Assembly: GCA_900772235.1 (NCBI GenBank)
Contig: CAAGQX010000147.1
Location: forward strand, 1 to 8,611
Length of the DNA stretch: 8,611 nt
DNA from: Clostridia bacterium
Lineage (GTDB): Bacteria; Bacillota; Clostridia; TANB77; CAG-508
Direction: 5' to 3'
Of the stretch, positions 6,813 to 8,611 are shown one piece after another (positions within the stretch are counted from its first letter, which is position 1; each line of letters opens with the position of its first letter). A program made the position numbers and the translations under genes. The notes under the pieces were generated by a model that did not search any database, was not told the DNA's origin, and worked only from the letters and a program-made list of their open reading frames with translations.

Positions 6813-6887
6813 TACTCGCACGGATGGTAACGAAGCACGACTTCCACCGTGAGAGGCTAGGCGTCTTAACCGCTTGACCAACGGGCC
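6813..6887 (-). pseudogene. Decayed tRNA-Glu copy
   Basis: The 5' half (acceptor strand and D-arm, 6887-6860) is identical to the intact tRNA-Glu. The 3' half is altered: the anticodon stem gains one base (CCTAGC before loop CTCTCAC, CTC still present), the T-arm no longer pairs, and the 3' acceptor strand reads TGCGAGT instead of ACGGGTC, with no CCA. A cloverleaf cannot form. The changed half makes a different hairpin instead: CACGGTGG (6851-6844) pairs with CCATCCGTG (6827-6819) with one bulged base. Most likely a pseudogene from tandem duplication; a refolded small RNA is a remote alternative. Confidence 0.8.
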
Positions 6888-6900
6888 GTTTTAATGAATA
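6860..6900. repeat. Direct repeat copy B (tRNA-Glu 5' half plus flank)
   Basis: Partner of 6732-6772; 40 of 41 bases are identical. It holds the intact 5' half of the decayed tRNA copy and its upstream flank. Confidence 0.9.
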
Positions 6901-6916
6901 GTGAATAATGAATAAT
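6892..6916. repeat. Heptamer tandem repeat TAATGAA
   Basis: Three and a half copies of a 7-base unit: TAATGAA, TAGTGAA, TAATGAA, TAAT. It lies between the decayed tRNA copy and the 6924-6950 hairpin and forms part of the AT-rich spacer after mrnC. Confidence 0.7.
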
Positions 6917-6923
6917 TTTGGTT

Positions 6924-6950
6924 GAATTTTGTAGCTTTGCTACAAAATTC
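6924..6950. repeat. Perfect 11-bp inverted repeat after mrnC
   Basis: Arms GAATTTTGTAG and CTACAAAATTC around a 5-base loop, starting three bases past the mrnC stop. It has the position of a terminator for the rbgA-mrnC transcript, but neither strand continues into a clean T-run, and the stem is mostly A-T. It may instead be a dispersed palindromic repeat or an RNA-stabilising 3' hairpin. Confidence 0.65.
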
Positions 6951-6953
6951 TCC

Positions 6954-7358
6954 TTAATTATTAATTGCTAGTTTTTCGTTATGAATGTTAATTACTTTTT
7001 TTATTATTTCTTGTAGTCTTTCTTGGTCATTTATTAAATACAAATATCCTATTAATCCTTCAAATGCTGTTGCATACATATAGTCTGCTGGGTCTGCATT
7101 TTTAGCCACATGATGGTTTTGTGTATTTCTTGCTCTTCTTACTATTTCTTGTTCTTTTGGTGTTAAATTATCATATATATTTTTTAGGGCATCTGCTTGA
7201 GCTTTTGCTTTTACATATTTAATTGCTTCTATATGTAATTTATGTGGTTTTAAATTTGTTGTTTCTATTAAATATGTTCTTACATATGCTTCATATATGC
7301 TATCTCCTAAATATGCCCACGTTAAAGGAGACATCATTTCTACTTCACTTTTTTCCAT
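6954..7358 (-). CDS. mrnC: Mini-ribonuclease 3 (Mini-III)
   Basis: A small dimeric RNase III-like enzyme that lacks the double-stranded-RNA-binding domain; in Bacillus subtilis it matures 23S rRNA termini, helped by protein L3. At 134 residues it matches the family. The core signature is WAYLGDSIYEAYVR (D19 and E23 in the catalytic helix). The conserved RRARN..H..KN block and TAFEGLIGYLYL, carrying the second acidic position, follow. The start is ATG 7358, with GGAG eight bases upstream; it overlaps the end of rbgA by 14 bases, which implies translational coupling. Both products act on the large ribosomal subunit or its RNA, so the pairing makes sense. No CGG triplet occurs in it. Confidence 0.93.
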   Translation of the reverse strand: MEKSEVEMMSPLTWAYLGDSIYEAYVRTYLIETTNLKPHKLHIEAIKYVKAKAQADALKNIYDNLTPKEQEIVRRARNTQNHHVAKNADPADYMYATAFEGLIGYLYLINDQERLQEIIKKVINIHNEKLAINN

Positions 7359-8244
7359 TTACTTGCTCCAATGTAATTTTTCCTATTTTTCCAGTTCTAA
7401 AATCTGTAAGTATTATTCCTGCTGTTTTTTCATAGTCTATTTCCCCGCCAGAAATAAGAGCTCCTCTTTTTTTTGCAATTACATTTGTTAAGTTCATTAT
7501 TTCATCAAACTCATTAGTAGGTATTATACTCTCTTTTTCTTCTTCTGTCAATTTATATTTTAACATTATTTCTTCTTTATAGTTTTCATACAAGTTTTTC
7601 AACAAGTAATATGCTACCTCTGTTTTGGGTATAATTTCATCTTTTATTGAACCTACATATGCTAAGTTTAGAGCCACTTTCTCATCTTCAAATTTAGGCC
7701 ACAAAACTCCTGGTGTATCTAATAGTTCTATATCTTGTCCTATTCTTATCCATTGTTTTTGTTTTGTAACTCCCGGTTTGTTTCCGACTTGTGCAGATTT
7801 TTTGTTTGCCAATCTATTTATTAAAGATGATTTTCCCACATTTGGTATACCTATTATCATTATTCTTATGTTTTTATTTGTTCTTCCTCTTCCTGCAGCT
7901 TTTGCTATATCATCTTTCATAATTTCTTGAACTTTTTTTATAATATCTTTAGTTCCTTTTCCTGTGTTTGAATCTGTAGGTATTGCTATTATGTTTTTAT
8001 TTTTGAATTCTTGTACCCATTTTTGAGTTTGCTTTTCGTCTGCTAAATCTGCCTTGTTTAGTAAAACAATCCTTTTTTTATTACTTGTAATTTTTTGAAT
8101 ATCTGGGTTTTGACTAGATAATGGTATTCTTGCATCCAATATTTCTATTACCACATCTATTAATTTCATATCTTCTATCATTTGTTTTTTTGTTTTAAGC
8201 ATATGGCCTGGGTACCAGTTGATATTTGTTTTATTTTCGTTCAT
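7345..8244 (-). CDS. rbgA: Ribosome biogenesis GTPase RbgA (YlqF)
   Basis: A circularly permuted GTPase needed for late 50S subunit assembly in Gram-positive bacteria. Of 299 residues, the N-terminal INWYPGHM is typical. The GTPase motifs come in permuted order: G4 NKAD (63-66) first, then G1 GIPNVGKSS (132-140), the G2-like GVTK (158-161) and G3 DTPG (176-179). A C-terminal helical domain, including KRGALISGGEIDYEKT, is thought to contact rRNA. I chose ATG 8244 because it has AAAGGAAG upstream and matches the family N-terminus; the frame is open to ATG 8340, but that start overlaps the preceding gene and adds non-conserved residues. The 82-base gap after dinD shows no clear promoter or terminator. 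All three CGG triplets here are out of register. Confidence 0.95.
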   Translation of the reverse strand: MNENKTNINWYPGHMLKTKKQMIEDMKLIDVVIEILDARIPLSSQNPDIQKITSNKKRIVLLNKADLADEKQTQKWVQEFKNKNIIAIPTDSNTGKGTKDIIKKVQEIMKDDIAKAAGRGRTNKNIRIMIIGIPNVGKSSLINRLANKKSAQVGNKPGVTKQKQWIRIGQDIELLDTPGVLWPKFEDEKVALNLAYVGSIKDEIIPKTEVAYYLLKNLYENYKEEIMLKYKLTEEEKESIIPTNEFDEIMNLTNVIAKKRGALISGGEIDYEKTAGIILTDFRTGKIGKITLEQVNGKK

Positions 8245-8326
8245 ATTATCACTTCCTTTTTTCTTATTTAATATTTCAGCACTAAAGCAAAATCTACTTT
8301 CACTCATATCATTTCTAATTGCACCT

Positions 8327-8611
8327 TTATTTTGGTTCATCTAGTTTCTTTTGTTCCTTGTTTTCTAACTGTTTCTTCTCTCTTTCTAGTTCTTTCAAAC
8401 TCTTTTTAGGTGTTGGCATTTCCTCGGGCATCATTCCGCCAATATCTGCAATTGCTTTTCTAACTTTTTTACCAACCTCATAGTGTACATCTTTTGCTTC
8501 TTTTTCACCTTGTATATTATCTTTTAAAAGTTTTTGTTTAGTTTGATTTATCCTAAATAAATTAGCAACTAACTCATCTTCATTCATATTATCTAAAATA
8601 TCTTCTCTATA
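8327..8611 (-). CDS. dinD: DinD-like DNA-damage-inducible protein, C-terminal part (cut by window edge)
   Basis: The reading frame is open to the window edge and lacks its N-terminus; the visible 94 residues begin YREDILDNMNEDELVANLF. The block ELVANLFRINQTKQKLL, then VHYEVGKKVRKAIADIGG and MPEEMPTPKKSL, is the conserved end of the DinD family, whose full members are near 280 residues and begin with a BRO-N-like domain. E. coli DinD is SOS-induced and inhibits RecA-mediated processes. Similar proteins occur in phage and mobile regions, so this could mark an accessory segment continuing to the right. The ATG at 8587 is internal, not the start. The tail is lysine- and glutamate-rich. Family assignment is from recall of the motif block. 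Confidence 0.8.
   Translation of the reverse strand, partial: YREDILDNMNEDELVANLFRINQTKQKLLKDNIQGEKEAKDVHYEVGKKVRKAIADIGGMMPEEMPTPKKSLKELEREKKQLENKEQKKLDEPK

Noticed and set aside
6815..6827. TCCG in the altered half of the decayed tRNA copy as an anticodon for CGGA
   Set aside because: The bases do not sit in a plausible anticodon arm; only a 4-bp stem could frame them and the rest of the cloverleaf is gone. Most likely coincidence.
8245..8340. Extended N-terminus of rbgA from ATG 8340
   Set aside because: It overlaps dinD and adds 32 residues absent from the family; ATG 8244 has the better ribosome binding site and the typical N-terminus.
1..8611. CRISPR array, insertion sequence, riboswitch or toxin-antitoxin system
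   Set aside because: No regularly spaced repeats, no transposase, no leader longer than about 100 bases before a gene with a recognisable aptamer core, and no paired small genes were seen.

Overview
The window reads as chromosome of an AT-rich, Gram-positive, clostridia-like bacterium (Bacillota), probably an uncultured gut lineage. Reasons: strong AGGAGG-type ribosome binding sites, A/T-ending codons, Bacillota-type RbgA, Mini-RNase III and AddA, and short palindromic and AT-rich intergenic repeats. Every gene I can support lies on the minus strand, so transcription runs from high to low coordinates.

Layout in the direction of transcription. (1) 8611-6954: the C-terminal part of a DinD-like DNA-damage protein (cut by the window edge), then rbgA (50S assembly GTPase) overlapping mrnC (Mini-RNase III, 23S rRNA maturation). 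(2) 6953-6640: a repeat-rich spacer holding a perfect hairpin, heptamer repeats, a decayed tRNA-Glu copy, an intact tRNA-Glu(CTC) with encoded CCA, and its terminator. (3) 6652-6305: a GC-rich (47%), probably acquired 80-residue gene with its own promoter and terminator. (4) 6219-2658: addA, the helicase-nuclease subunit of AddAB, with no addB beside it. (5) 2643-84: a strong promoter driving an M50 membrane protease, tsaD (tRNA t6A synthesis) and a metallophosphoesterase. (6) 83-1: a short spacer ending in a GC-rich palindrome.

The outstanding observation is that three of the seven AT-rich genes (addA, tsaD and the metallophosphoesterase) each need a single +1 frameshift to give a full-length protein. 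In all three the junction is an in-frame CGG triplet at which one C must be skipped so that GGA, GGG or GGA (Gly) is read. I checked every CGG on the coding strand of these seven genes, about 2,530 codons. There are 16; 13 are out of register, and the only three in register are exactly the three frameshift sites. tsaD is normally essential or nearly so, addA is hit inside its Walker A motif, and the extra C is never in a homopolymer. This fits an unassigned or starved CGG codon resolved by +1 frameshifting, or quadruplet decoding of CGGN as Gly. Assembly error remains the main alternative.

The one gene that does use CGG as an ordinary in-frame codon (codons 3, 39 and 80) is the GC-rich, foreign-looking one. 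It is therefore either a counterexample or a gene the host cannot read.
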